Positions 1 through 12,400 of a DNA stretch of 64,000 bases are shown piece after piece. A program made the position numbers and the translations under genes. The stretch's first letter is position 1. Each line of letters opens with the position of its first letter. The notes beneath the pieces were generated by a model. It had not been told where the DNA came from and searched no databases. It worked only from the letters and a program-made list of their open reading frames with translations. The stretch comes from Aquarana catesbeiana (lineage: Eukaryota > Chordata > Amphibia > Anura > Ranidae): positions 236,696,015-236,760,014 of the forward strand of contig NC_133332.1 of the NCBI RefSeq assembly GCF_042186555.1. The letters run 5' to 3'.

Positions 1-2283
1 TTTTCCTCATCCTTGGATCAGCACCGGAAACACGTCAAGATGGTACTCTGCCGACTCCGTCAGCATGGCTTATACGCCAAACCAGAAAAATGCGAATTTG
101 AGCGGCAGAGTATCCAATTTCTGGGCCTGGTAATTTCCACAGAAGGGTTCAAGATGGACCCACAAAAGGTCACAGCTGTTCTGGACTGGCCTGCACCCTC
201 AGATAAAAAGGGGGTGCAACGTTTTGTTGGCTTCGCCAATTTTTACAGAAGGTTCATCAAAGGATTTTCTGCAATTATCTCTCCGATCACCCAGCTAACA
301 AGACAAAACGTCCGATTCCAGTGGAATCCCCAGGCTCAAGCTGCCTTCTCTACCCTAAAGGGACTCTTTACCTCTGCCCCCATCTTGAGCCATCCGGATC
401 CCTCTCTTCCTTACCTACTCGAGGTTGATGCCTCAGAAACAGCTGTGGGGGCAGTTATTTCTCAGCGCCAAGGACTCAAGGATCTCATGCACCCCATAGC
501 TTTCTTCTCTCGGAAGCTTTCGCCTGCAGAGAAGAATTACGATGTGGGGGACCGTGAACTTTTGGCCATTAAAGCCGCACTCGAAGAATGGCGATACCTG
601 CTAGAGGGAGCGGCACATCCCTAACTTATCTACACGGATCATAAAAATCTGGAATATTTACGAACTGCTAAACGTTTGAAGCCGCGTCAGGCACGATGGG
701 CGTTATTCTTTTCCAGATTTTCATTTCACATCACCTACCGGCCAGGATCAAAGAACATCAAGCCTGACGCTCTCTCTCGGATGTACGATGACCCCAAAGA
801 AACTTCAGTTCCGGACACCATCTTATCTGAGGGCAACTTTCTGCTTTTCCAGACAGACCTGATGTCCGGTCTAAAACAAGCCTCAGAGGGGGTGTCCGGT
901 CCTCCAGGATCAATCTTGATACCCAGGGATGGGATGCTTTGGAAGGACAGCAAAATTTTTGTGCCAGAAAGTTGCCGGACAGAAGTGTTGAGCCTGTGTC
1001 ACGACCACCCGCTGGCCGGACATTTTGGGGTTCACAAGACTCGTGAACTAATCCAGCGCATGTTTTGGTGGCCGAAGCTTGAGGAAGATTGCAAGGACTA
1101 TGTTAAGTCATGTATCATCTGTACCCAAAGCAAGTCTGCCAGGACCAAGTCCTGGGGCCTCCTCAGACCACTACCAATTCCTGACAGACCCTGGAGCATG
1201 ATTGCCATGGACTTTGTAGTGGAACTACCCCCTTCTGAAGGACATACAGCTATCTTTGTAGTGGTTGACCGTCTGTCTAAGATGGCCCACTTCATACCCC
1301 TAAAGAGTACGCCGTCTGCTTTGGAAACCGCCCGGGTGTTCATCAGGGAGATCGTAAGGCTGCACGGGGTACCAACCAACATTGTATCTGACAGGGGAGT
1401 CCAGTTCACCTCCCGCTTCTGGAGGTCACTATGCCAAATTCTGAAAATTGAACTTTCCATGTCATCTGCTTTCCACCCCCAGACTAACGGACAAACTGAA
1501 AGGACGAACCAAACCCTGGAACAGTACATCCGTTGCTTTACCTCATTTGTCCAAGATGATTGGGTAGCACTGTTGCCTTTAGCGGAATTTGCTTTCAACA
1601 ATGCCAGCCATTCAGGCACAGGTCAGTCACCGTTCTTTGCGAACTATGGGTTCCATCCTGTCTTCCTGCCTAACATTATTCCAGAATCTCCTGTTCCAGC
1701 AGTACAAAGCACTGTCGAGTTCCTGGGTCGCAACAAGTTGTTGCAAGAAGCTATGGCCAAGGCGCAGGCAACCAACAAGAGGCTTTATGACAGGAAGAGA
1801 AGAGGTGAATTACGTCTCCAACCAGGTGATCAGGTGTGGTTATCTACCACCAACCTCAAGATGGCTTGCCCTTCAAAGAAGCTGGCACCCAGATTCATTG
1901 GCCCTTTCCCAGTTAAAAGGAAATTGAATGAGGTCTCCTATGAACTTACCCTGCCTGAGTCGCTCAAAGTGCACCCGGTGTTTCACGTGTCTCTGCTTAA
2001 ACCCACAGTACCCGACCCTTTCCCGGACAGAGGAACGGGGCCACCCGGACCCGTTATTATTAATAAGGACGAGGAGTATGAGGTGGAGGCTGTCGTAGAC
2101 TGCAGGAGAAGAGGTAACCAACTTAAATTTTTAATCAAATGGAAGGGCTATGGACCAGAGGAGAACTCATGGGAACCTAAGCAAAATGTGCATGCCCAAG
2201 AACTGATCCAGGCCTTCTTCCGCAGACATCCTCAGAAAAGAGCTCTTTTGGGCACCCGGAGGTTGCCCTTAAGGGGGGGGCAA
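1..2283 (+). pseudogene. pol: Gypsy pol (RT end, RNase H, integrase, chromodomain), one nonsense codon
   Basis: A single reading frame (codons starting at 13, 16 and so on) covers the stretch, broken only by TAA at 622-624 inside RNase H, between the RELLAI and YTDHKN motifs. RNase H residues are seen as VDAS, REL and TDHKN. Integrase shows an H2C2-type zinc motif (HPLAGHFGVHKT ... CIICTQ, about 1006-1130) and a D,D,E core at MDFV (D at 1210-1212), SDRG (D at 1390-1392) and GQTE (E at 1498-1500). A chromodomain (EYEVEAV ... IKWKGYGPEENSWEP) lies at about 2071-2230. The RT YxDD motif would lie upstream of the window. The open frame runs on to 2562 but is chimeric past 2284. With one stop, this is the best preserved LTR-element gene here and probably young. 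Confidence 0.93.
2271..2283 (+). other. Polypurine tract before the truncated Gypsy 3' LTR
   Basis: A G-run preceded by AA and followed by CAA sits immediately before the TGTCATGG that begins the LTR at 2284. This is the expected place for the plus-strand primer of an LTR retrotransposon. Confidence 0.8.
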
Positions 2284-2321
2284 TGTCATGGACATACTAC
2301 TTCCAGACCTGCAACAGGGCT

Positions 2322-2675
2322 ACCCTGTCAGCGCAGTCACCTGCATATGGCAATACAGAAGTCTCTACACAGTCAAGCATTCCTACAAGCAACATGTCAC
2401 ATAGCCAGGCATCCTCGCTCAAGACAAGGTCACAAGTTTTCAGCTCCTCTAGACCTTCCTCTGCAAGCAATGCACTTGCTATTGCACATGCAAAAGCTGA
2501 AGCCGCCAAGGCCCGAGCAGCCTTTGCTGAGCAATAAATGCAGATTAAAAAGGAGAAAGTGAGGCTAATGGCACAGTTAGAGATCGAGAAAGTCACTGTA
2601 GAGAAGGAAGCAGCAGACGCCATAGCCGAAGCAGAGGCCTTAGAACTAGCTGTATACCCGAGAAATGAATGCAGC
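2322..2675 (+). pseudogene. gag: BEL/Pao gag, N-terminal coiled-coil segment
   Basis: The frame starting at 2283 gives a Ser-rich stretch followed by an Ala/Lys/Glu-rich helix (AIAHAKAEAAKARAAFAEQ), a TAA stop at 2535-2537, then a continuing helical run (QIKKEKVRLMAQLEIEK). The charged alternation fits the coiled-coil part of a BEL gag. The stop probably replaced a Gln codon, since a Gln precedes it. The segment ends in GCAGC (2671-2675), the target site of the solo LTR. Skipping 2676-3534 keeps an open gag-like frame for about 45 codons, which links this piece to the gag at 3535. Confidence 0.8.
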
Positions 2676-3529
2676 TGTCATGGACATACTACTTCCAGAC
2701 CTGCAACAGGGCTCCGGCGCATCCCCACCAACAGGTTCCCAGTAACGAACAGGCGTGCACCAATGCGCATGTGCCGATCGCAGAGATCGCACGCACAGTG
2801 ATTCGGCTTTGGCGCCCAGTGGCCTTTAAGAGGGGCTTCCACAATTCAGCACTTGCTTTTTGATCTGCAGCTTCACCTGTGACCTGTTCCTGTAATCAGC
2901 ATCCGATCACCTGACCTGGCTCTCTGACCACGCTGCTGTCTCCAATCCTGAACCTTGGCTTTCCCTGACTCTGATTCTGTTTACCTGCCTGTCTGATCTC
3001 CTGTTACCAGAAACCAGCCCGAACTTGACTATTCCTTGCCTGCCGAATCTGTTGAACTGATCCACTGTGTATGACCCGGCTTGTCTGACTTTGCTTCTGC
3101 CTGCTGTGTGCACCCTGCTGACCTGCATCCAGCTTACCTGCACCCTGCTGACCTGCATCCAGCTTACCTGCATCCTGCTGACCTGCATCCAGCTTACCTG
3201 CATCCTGCTGACCTGCATCCAGCTCACCTGCATCCTGCTGACCTGCATCCTGCTGACCTGCATCCTGCTGACCTGCATCCAGCTCACCTGCATCCTGCTG
3301 ACCTGCATCCGGCTTACCTGCTGACTTGTATCCAGCTTACCTGCACCCGGCACTCCAGTCAGTTCCAGTGTCTCCCAGTGGACATCATCTCCAGTTCCAG
3401 AGAATCCACCAGGCACTCATACCCCACTGGGCTCCTACGGTCACTGTCCTCAACTCCAGTGATCTGGGAACCAGGGCTGTACGAGAGGTCTCCCTCTGCA
3501 TGTCAGGCTCACATATGAGGTACGTGTCA
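2676..3529 (+). mobile_element. Solo Ty3/Gypsy LTR with 5-bp target duplication
   Basis: The LTR begins TGTCATGG and ends GTACGTGTCA, with GCAGC directly before (2671-2675) and directly after (3530-3534). Five-base duplications are normal for Ty3/Gypsy integrase. No internal Gypsy region is present, so this is a solo LTR left by LTR-LTR recombination. Its first 38 bases match 2284-2321, so it belongs to the same family as the upstream pol. It carries a minisatellite at 3109-3340. A long minus-strand open frame here is only a by-product of that repeat. Confidence 0.9.
3109..3340 (+). repeat. Minisatellite inside the solo LTR
   Basis: Direct repeats of about 30 bp (two related 15-mers, CTGCTGACCTGCATC and CAGCTTACCTGCATC) occur around eight times. 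Related but unamplified CTG/ACC-rich text is seen in the other Gypsy LTR at 44570-44640, suggesting expansion of a sequence already present in the family's LTR. Confidence 0.9.
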
Positions 3530-3534
3530 GCAGC

Positions 3535-4860
3535 AGATGCAGCAATATTCTCGATCCAAAAGCTCACACTCAAGATTCTCTACAACGAACTTCAGATTAC
3601 ATCAATCAACATTTTAAGCCAAGCAGCGACAAAGATGACGTCAAAAAGACAAGCCAAAGACACTACACGGAAACGCCGCAAGTCAGCGACAAGTCTCAAG
3701 CCTGAGAAATCCATGCAAAGCGACGCCTCCTACGAAAAGACTCCCTACACGTGAGATAACAGAGCCTTCTAATCATCCTCCAGAACCAATGTCCAAGTCA
3801 GAACGGTACGACAGAGGTCGGCTTGACACCCTCAAAAGGTATGACTACACACAGCCATCTCAACATGTCGACACACAGCAGGCTAACCAAGCCACCATAG
3901 ACTTTGCAAGGTTCTTTGCACGACGTGAGTTAGTCACCAAAGGACTTGAAATGTTTAATGACTACCCTGAAAGCTACAGAGCCTGGCGGTCTTCCTTTCA
4001 AAATGCCATCAGAGCCTTAGATTTGTCTTGCAGTGAAGAGATAGACCTCCTGATCAAATGGCTTGGAAATGAGTCTGCCGAGCATGCCAGGCAAATCAGG
4101 ACAATAAATATAAACCACCCAGACAGGGGTCTTAAAACAATCTGGGATAGACTTGATGAGTTTTATGGTTTAGCAGAAGCGGTAGAAAGCACACTATTAA
4201 AAAGACTTGATAACTTCCCCAAAATGCCTAACAAAGCCTACCAGAAACTTAGGGAGCTAAGTGACTTGTTAATGGAACTTCAAGTAGCTAAATCCAAGGG
4301 GGACTTACAAGGACTTGCATTCCTTGACACAGCCAGAGGTGTCAACCCCATTGTACAAAAGTTACCCTACAACTTGCAAGAGCAGTGGATTACACATGGA
4401 TCCCAAATTAAAAGACAGCATGATGTTCCATTCCCTCCTTTTTCTGCTTTTGTGGACTTTGTGTGTCAGCAAGCTAAAACAAGGAATGATCCAAGTTTTG
4501 ATTTTACATTGTCATGTGCTCCTCCTTCAGCACTTAACCCTCACAAACCTCCAGTAGCAGTACACAAAACTAACGTGACTCCTCCAGATTCTTTTCACAG
4601 GTCTACCAGCTTCTCTAACTCAAAGGTCAAAAGATCCTGGTAAGCAGTGTCCCTTGCATCGGAAGCCACATCCTCTCCTAAAATGCAGAACCTTCAGAGA
4701 GAAAACCCTGCAGGACCGCAAGACCTTAAGGAGGACCACATCTGCTACAGGTGCTGCTCTTCAACATTTCACCTCACCAAGGACTGTAAGGTCAGTTTAA
4801 AATGCACAGAATGTGACAGCTCAGATCACAGCACAGGTTTACATCCTGGGCCACCTCCAT
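3535..4860 (+). pseudogene. gag: BEL/Pao gag, main part with zinc knuckle
   Basis: After the solo LTR, gag continues in the frame of 3535 to a TGA near 3705, then in the frame of 3789 (one frameshift between). The 3789-4643 stretch (284 aa) has the look of the DUF1759 gag domain of BEL/Pao elements: YRAWRSSFQNAI, then EIDLLIKWLGNESAEHARQI, then GLKTIWDRLDEFYG. TAA at 4641-4643 interrupts the frame. In the same frame follow a CCHC-like knuckle (CYRCCSSTFHLTKDC, about 4744-4788) and a second Cys/His cluster (CTECDSSDHSTGLHP). Gag packages the element RNA. There are at least one frameshift and one nonsense mutation. Confidence 0.85.
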
Positions 4861-5579
4861 GGACTTTACAACACACTCTGAGCACTAGTGAGCATGGCAG
4901 GGAGGAAGAGCACACCATTACAACTACACCAGAGCTCACTTCACAATGTACAGAGGTCTGCAAAGGAATCATAGGTGGCAGGTCCTGCTCCAAAATCTGC
5001 CTAGTCAGAGTCTACCTAGCAGTCCAAAAAGACAAAGCTATTAAGCTTTACGCAATTCTGGATGACCAAAGTAACAAGTCAATAGCCAGCTCAACTTTCT
5101 TTGACATCTTTGGCATTAAAAGCCCCAGCATCTCCTAATCCTTAAAAACTTGTGCAGGAATAGTGGAGATGGCGGGGAGGAGAGCATCCGGCTATCAAGT
5201 CGAGTCCATTGACGGACAATCATGCTTGTCTTTGCCAACTCTTATTGAATGCAACCAGATCCCTGACCATAGATGTGAAATTCCTACACCAGATGCGGCT
5301 GCTCATCACCCACACTTGAAACGCATAGCGCATCTGATGCCAGAACTTGACCTTCAGGCTCAGATTATCCTACTCCTTGGGAGAGATATCTTACAAGTCC
5401 ACAAATCAAGAGCTCAAATGAATGGTCCCAACAATGCTCCTTATGCTCAGAGGTTAGATCTCGGATGGGTCATCATAGGAGGTGTTTGTCTAGGAAGCGT
5501 GCACAAACCTAACTCCATTAGCAGCATGCTCATAAATACCCTAGAGAATGGGTGTCCCTCTCTTTTCCAGCCATACCAC
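4861..5579 (+). pseudogene. BEL/Pao aspartic protease region
   Basis: Continuing in the gag frame, 4980-5138 encodes a beta-rich stretch with YAILDDQSNKSIAS, the BEL/Pao form of the retropepsin active site (D-D/S-Q). TAA at 5136-5138 breaks the frame, which resumes in register at 5163 and includes ILLLGRDILQVHKSRAQ and LDLGWVIIGGVCLG, typical of the DUF1758-like protease of this superfamily. It ends at about 5579, where the CR1 LINE is inserted; BEL coding resumes at about 17683. Confidence 0.83.
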
Positions 5580-5660
5580 AACATAGTTACATAGTAGGTG
5601 AGGTTGAAAAAAGACACAAGTCCATCAAGTCCAACCTATGTGTGTGATTATGTGTCAGTA

Positions 5661-7611
5661 TTACATTGTATATCCCTGTATGTTGCGGTCATTCAGGTGA
5701 TTATCTAATAGTTTCTTGAAGCTATCAATGCTCCCCGCTGAGACCACCGCCTGTGGAAGGGAATTCCACATCCTTGCCGCTCTTACAGTAAAGAACCCTC
5801 TACTTAGTTTAAGGTTAAACCTCTTTTCTTCTAATTGTAATGAGTGGCCACGAGTCTTATTAAACTCTCTTCTGCGAAAAAGTTTTATCCCTATTGTGGG
5901 GGTCACCAGTACAGTATTTGTAAATTGAAATCATATCCCCTCTCAAGCGTCTCTTCTCCAGAGAGAATAAGTTCAGTGCTTGCAACCTTTCCTCATAACT
6001 AAGATCCTCCAGACCCTTTATTAGCTTTGTTGCCCTTCTTTGTACTCGCTCCATTTCCAGTAGATCCTTCCTGAGGACTGGTGCCCAGAACTGGACAGCA
6101 TACTCCAGGTGCGGCTGGACCAGAGCCTTGTAGAGTGGGAGAATTATTGTTTTATCTCTTGCGTTGATCCCCCTTTTAATGCATGCCAATATTCTGTTTG
6201 CTTTATTAGCAGCAGCTTGGCATTGCATGCCATTGCTGAGCCTATCATCTACTAGGACCCCCAGGTCCTTTTCCATCCTAGATCCCCCCAGAGGTTCTCC
6301 CCTCAGTGTATAGATTGCAGTCATATTTTTGCCACCCAAATGCATTATTTTACATTTTTCTACATTGAACCTCATTTGCCATGTAGTCGCCCACCCCATT
6401 AATTTGTTCAGGTCTTTTTGCAAGGTTTCCACATCCTGCGGAGAAGTTATTGCCCTGCTTAGCTTAGTATCGTCTGCAAATACAGAGATTGAACTGTTTA
6501 TCCCATCCTCCAGGTCGTTTATAAACAAATTAAATAGGATTGGTCCCAGCACAGAACCCTGGGGAACCCCACTACCCACCACTGACCATTCTGAGTACTC
6601 CCCATTTATCACCACCCTCTGAACTCGCCCTTGTAGCCAGTTTTCAATCCATGTACTCACCCTATGGTCCATGCCAACGGACCTTATTTTGTACAGTAAA
6701 CGTTTATGGGGAACTGTGTCAAATGCTTTTGCAAAATCCAGATACAGCACGTCTACGGGCCTTCCTTTATCTAGATGGCAACTCACCTCCTCATAGAAGG
6801 TTAATAGATTGGTTTGGTTTGGCAAGAACGATTCTTCATGAATCCATGCTGATTACTGCTAATGATATCGTTCTTATTACTAAAATCTTGTATATAGTCC
6901 CTTATCATCCCCTCCAAGAGTTTACATACTATTGATGTTAGGCTAACTGGTCTGTAATTCCCAGGGATGTATTTTGGGCCCTTTTTAAATATTGGTGCTA
7001 AATTGGCTTTTCTTCAATCAGCTGGTACCATTCCAGTCAATAGACTGTCTGTAAAAATTAGGAACAACGGTTCGGCAATCACTTGACTGAGTTCCCTAAG
7101 TACCCTCGGATGCAAGCCATCTGGTCCCGGTGCTTTATTAATGTTAAGTTTCTCAAGTCTAATTTTTATTCTGTCCTCTAGTAACCATGGAGGTGCTTCC
7201 TGTGTTGTGTTATGAGGATAAACACTGCAGTTTTGGTTACTGAAGCCCCCCGATTCACTCGTGAAGACTGAGGAGAAGAATAAATTCAATACCTTCGCCA
7301 TCTCCCCATCCTTTGTAACTAGATGTCCTCCCTCATTCTTTATGGGGCCAATATGGTCTGTCCTTTTTTACTGTTTACATACTTAAAGAATTTCTTGGGA
7401 TTTTTTTTGCTCTCCTCCGCTATGTGTCTTTCATGTTCTATCTTAGCCGTCCTAATTGCACCCTTACATTTCTTGTTGCATTCTTTATAAAGTCTGAATG
7501 CTGAGGATGATCCCTCAACCTTGTATTTTTTGAAGGCCTTCTCCTTTGCTTTTATATGCATTTTTACATTGGAGTTAAGCCATCCAGGATTTTTGTTCGC
7601 TCTTTTAAATT
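5661..7611 (-). pseudogene. CR1 ORF2, reverse transcriptase and C-terminal part
   Basis: Reading on the minus strand: KFFKYVNSKK and RANKNPGWL (7340-7611), KAPGPDGLHPRVL (about 7110-7150), GNYRPVSLTSIV (about 6930-6965), VLYLDFAKAFDTVPHKRLL, GVPQGSVLGPILFNLFINDL, the catalytic FADD (about 6470-6485) and the CR1 C-terminus with LEYAVQFWAP, LEMERVQRRATKL and FTVRAARMWNSLP, ending with a stop at 5661. Frame changes near 5900, 7010 and 7320 show decay. It would reverse-transcribe its own RNA at a nicked target. The motif set distinguishes it from the L1 RTs in this window. Confidence 0.9.
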
Positions 7612-7626
7612 TATTACTCAATGGGA

Positions 7627-7824
7627 GGGGCGTGGCTTGCGCGCAACTGTGATGGACGCTTAAGCCGTTAGCTCTGTCAGTGACCAGGGACTTATCGACA
7701 AAACCGGAGGGATACAGAACCACCGGAGCCCATCAGAGCTCCCACCACAAGTCGGAACCTGCCCTCATGCTGTCCCGCAAATGAAAATACATAAGACAGC
7801 CAAAGAAACTCAGACTTCTTCACA
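7627..7824 (+). promoter_or_regulatory. L1 5' UTR
   Basis: About 200 bp lie between the GGGGCGTGGC start and the ORF1 start codon. In L1 elements this region supplies an internal promoter. I see no specific factor site, and the promoter role is by analogy only. Confidence 0.5.
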
Positions 7825-8949
7825 ATGCCGGCTTCAGAGGGGGAGACGTGGCAAGATGGCGGCAGCGGCGGCGCGGCAGCACAGGCCTCATCGTCATACA
7901 CTGACCTGCCTGATGACTACAATGGAGAATGGGAGGACGGAGTGAGACCGATATCATCCCGGGACCCCTCATCACATAGCCCGCTCTCCAACAGCCCTGC
8001 CAAGGCGAGGATGAGGCTGGATCCTGTCACACAGGCCTCAGGAGCAGTGAGTAGCATCCCCCACACAGACGCGGCAGGCCTCACTACACAGCCATCCATA
8101 GCAACCTTTCCAACCTCTGGTCAGCCAGTGCTGGACACAGTAATGAAGGATATGTTATTATCTCTTCACTCATCCTTCATGGCAAATTCCTCCACACTGA
8201 TACACCAATTTACTGCTGAGATGCAAGGCATGGGGGAGAGAGTTCAATATATTGAACACAAAATGGATGAATGCTCTCTGACAGTGAATGACCTCATAGA
8301 CGCATACAAAGACCAAGCTGACGACAACGATCGAATAAAAGCGAAACTCGCGGATCTAGAAGACCGCTCGTGAAGAAATAATGTTAAAATTAGAGGTGTC
8401 CCTGAAACCGTTCTTCCTGCTGATCTACCCAAATATGCAGCAGACATGTTTGATAAATTGATCCCTGAAGTATCGCAGATTGAACGCATTGTGGATCGAA
8501 TTCACCGCATACCAAAACCCAAACATCTTGAGGCATCCGTACCTAGGGACATTCTGATGAAAATTCATTTCTTCCCTACTAAAGAAAAGCTTCTAGCAAA
8601 AGCCAGATCTGCACCTGATCTCCCAGCACCATATCAGGGCATTCACCTGTATGCAGATCTATCTCAGTACACCCTTAACATGAGAAGACAAATGAAGACC
8701 GTCACTAAAGCGCTTAACAACCATAAGATCACTTACAAATGGCGCCATCCAGCCACTGTGGTGATTACCAAAAATGGTACAACGCACGCTGTGTATAGCC
8801 CTAAGGAAGGCCTCCGACTACTATACACATGGGGCATCATTCCAGAGCTTCCAAGCAATGAGTCATCATACGATCCTAGCCCACACATCTCAGGTCTGCC
8901 ACCACTAGGCCGTCAAAAGCGGGAATTCCGAAGAACCACTGAAAAATGA
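7825..8949 (+). pseudogene. L1 ORF1 (RNA-binding chaperone), one nonsense codon
   Basis: One frame of 374 codons is broken by a single TGA at 8371-8373, in the conserved place where related proteins have an Arg run before the RRM (LEDRS, stop, then RNNVKIRGVPE). CGA to TGA by CpG decay would explain it. The N-terminal part is Ser/Pro-rich and disordered. About 8150-8370 is a heptad-like coiled coil (MGERVQYIEHKMDE ... LADLEDRS), followed by the RRM-like and C-terminal domains (ERIVDRIHRIPKPK, LYADLSQYTLNMRRQM, YKWRHPATVVI). ORF1 protein coats L1 RNA as a trimer. ORF2 begins about 500 bp downstream. Confidence 0.9.
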
Positions 8950-9446
8950 TGTATCCCCTGGCAACTACTACAAGAGAGCCTTACATCCCTGGTCTGACTC
9001 CCTGCTAAGTCACACTCAGTTTGTTAACCATTTTGAACATTGCCTCCACTCCTGGTCAGTTACTTATTTAGCACACTGACCTCGCTCCTATTTTGCCAAC
9101 ATTGGTAAAATCTTTTATATTTTTCTTTTGCTTTTAGTTTTTTCTTTTTCTTTGTTGAGTAGCGGCTGCTTCACAACAGTTACCTGATCCACGCTATCGC
9201 TTACACAGTTCTCAGGTAGAACATCTCTTTTGATTTAACATTTTTGACCTATTGAGCAATAACAGTTTTATATGTTTTGTTGATCACAGTCTACACCCTT
9301 AAGAGACGCAAGCTCATCCATTGATACCAGGACTTCCAAGGAACAACCATCGGACGCCCATACTAGACCCATCAATAGTGGACATCTTCCTAATCAGAGA
9401 TAAGTAAGCCTACGATATAGCACACTACTCCCACACTACCACAAGT
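8950..9446 (+). other. L1 inter-ORF spacer
   Basis: About 500 bp between ORF1 and ORF2, T-rich around 9110-9160, with no open frame of note. Untranslated spacers of this kind are usual in frog and fish Tx1-type L1s. Nothing else is recognised. Confidence 0.6.
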
Positions 9447-12400
9447 ATGGATATCAACATACTATCCATAAATGCGAAAGGATTGAACCATCCTGCAAAA
9501 CGAGCATCGTTATGGAAAACAGCATTAGCCCACAACAGTGATATCATATGTGTACAAGAAATGCACTTTGCCCAAGACAAGATCCCCAACTGCCAACACA
9601 TAAAATTTCCTCACATCTACAGAGCATGCTATTCTAAGAAGCAAAGGGGAGTTCTAATAGCCATTAGAGACACTGTCAGTTTCCAGCTACAGGACAGTAT
9701 CTTGGATCCAGAGGGAAGATACATCATCTTAATATGCTCTATAGAAAATACCGTATACACCATTGCATCTATATATGCCCCTAATCAGAGACAAATACCG
9801 TTCCTCAAATCTATACTGAAAAAAATCCAAAGTGTGCAGCAAGGTCATTTACTGATCTGCGGGGACTTTAACTTAGTACCGGATAATGTCATGGACTCCT
9901 CTTCGGGTCCCAAAAGATTTGCATCCCCTCTGAACTCTTTTCTAACGAATAATGATTTGTATGATGTTTGGAGGTGCTGTCACGCGGCTGAGAGGGATTA
10001 TACATACCTCTCCCCGCGTCACAACACCTACTCCCGTATAGACCTGTTTCTTGCAGATAAGTGGCTCCTACAAAATATTCATAACTCCTGCATCCATACC
10101 ATCACCTGGTCAGACCACGCCCCCATCAGCATCCAAATTACCAACAAAAATTCCAAACCACAATCCTACTTATGGAGAGTGAATAATTACCTCCTACAAA
10201 ACCAATCCAACGCTACTTTTTTATCCCAAAAACTGGAAGAGTTTTTCAACACAAATGTGGGATCTGTGGCTGACCCAGCGATCTTGTGGAATGCTCACAA
10301 ATCATATATAAGGGGATTTTTCATACAATTAGGGTCCAACCTTAAAAAACATAGAATGCGAACAATACAAGAACTGACTACATCTCTTGCAAATGCAGAC
10401 AAACAAAACAAAACCCATCCATCACCAGCATTACAAACCCAGATTTTTAAGCTAAGACACGAACTTAGAACATTACTACTTGACAGCTATGAAAAAACAC
10501 GTAAACTTAAAGCTAGATCCTTTGTTACCAATAATAAAGCAGGGAAAACTATGGCAAATAAAATCAAAGGTCACCGTATAAAATCTAAAATAACACATCT
10601 CTTTCATCCAAAAACCCACGATAAACTTCTGAATCCTCAAGAGATAGCAGACGCTTTTAGCACTTACTACGGTGAGCTTTACAACCTCGAAACAGATTGC
10701 AACACCCCCCAACCAGACCAAATAGAGATTAAGGCATTCCTAGACCATATTAAACTTCCTTCATTAACGTCTGATCACCTCGCCAAACTAAATTTACCAT
10801 TCTCAGTAGAGGAGATTCAAAAAACTATACAACAACTCCCAAACTCTAAATCCCCAGGCCCAGACGGATTTACCGGAGAATATTTTAAATCCTTCCACTC
10901 AATCCTGGCCCCTCATCTATGTGAACTTTACAACCACGCAACACTGTCCTCGCACTTTCCAGCAGAAATGTTATCAGCCCTAGTAATTACCTTGCCAAAG
11001 CCAGGGAAGGAACCCACCTCTCCCCAAAATTTTCGACCCATATCTTTATTGAACCTCGACCTTAAATTATATGCCAAAATGATAGCTAACAGACTCATGG
11101 ACATTATGCCATCACTAATACACAACGATCAAACGGGATTCACTAAGGGTAGGCAGACTTCGGACGCAACTAGAAGACTGATCAATATTATCCACCACAC
11201 GAACTCCACTGGAACGCCTTCTCTGCTCCTATCCCTGGACGCAGAGAAGGCGTTCGATAGAGTAAATTGGAGTTACCTATCCCTCACACTACAGAAATTT
11301 GGCTTTCAGGGATGAATCCTACAGGCCATACTTGCCCTATATACTAACCCAACGGCACGTGTATACACATCCAATCTTTTATCTATCCCATTCAACATTA
11401 CAAATGGAACAAGACAAGGTTGCCCACTATCCCCATTAATTTTCAATCTAATAATGGAACCTTTAGCAGAACACATAAGATCTAATCCCAAAATAACAGG
11501 CATCAAAATTGGCTCTCAAACACACAAAATCAGTCTATTTGCGGACGATGTAATCTTAATCCTAACACAACCTACATCTTCCCTCCCTGAAGTCCAACAC
11601 ACTCTACACTGGTTTAGCAAAATATCCTACTACAAGGTAAATACAACTAAATCTCAAATATTAGATCTCGGAGTAGATGCTGTGAATAAAATCCTCCTAC
11701 AAAATCAATTCCCCTACATATGGGCAGACTCCAGTATTACATACTTGGGCATTCAGCTCACAAGATCCACCAATCTCCTTTTTCAACATAATTACATTCC
11801 CCTAAGGTCCAAAATTCAAAATGACCTTCAAAAAACAGCCAAATTTGAATTTTCTTGGGGGGGAAAGTTTGCAGCTTTTAAAATGATACAACTCCCACAA
11901 ATACTGTATCTCTTCAGATCTCTCCCCATACCAATCCCAAACAGCTACTTTAGATCCCTACAATCTTTACTATCAAAATTTGTTTCGAATGGGAAAAGAT
12001 CCAGGTGCTCCCATGCCAAATTGATCAAACATAGAATGTCCGGCGGTGTAGGATATATAGATTTCCAGGACTACTATACTGCCTCAATATTTACACAACT
12101 AAAAGAATGGTTCTTGACACCCCCATCCACACTGTGGGGATCTATTGAGAAAGAATACAGTCCTCATAACCCCTTGAATATATGGCTTTACAGCACTCAA
12201 CTGGGAGCAAAAATACCATCCCACTTCTCTCCTCCAATGATTGCCTCAATCAAATCCTGGATGAGATTACTACAGGGCACCCACCAACATACGTCCAATT
12301 CGCTTCTGAAAATTCCCAACAGCTCTGCACCACCTCATAGCCCAGATCTCCATCACACCTTGGACTAGAAAAGGAATAACACACTTACACAATTTATATG

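Larger units (their letters stand above)
1..2321 (+). mobile_element. Ty3/Gypsy chromovirus-type LTR retrotransposon, 3' portion
   Basis: The window opens inside the pol gene of a Ty3/Gypsy retrotransposon. Visible in order are the end of reverse transcriptase, RNase H, a zinc-binding integrase with its catalytic core, a chromodomain, a polypurine tract and the first 38 bases of the 3' LTR. That domain order is the chromovirus branch of Ty3/Gypsy. The LTR stops abruptly at 2321, where BEL/Pao gag sequence begins. The same 38 bases restart at 2676 as the head of a complete LTR, so 2284-2321 is a truncated 3' LTR of the same family. The element extends left of the window. Confidence 0.93.

Noticed and set aside
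2907..3416. Minus-strand 169-codon frame with QVSRM repeats
   Set aside because: Arises from the LTR minisatellite on the opposite strand; no conserved domain.
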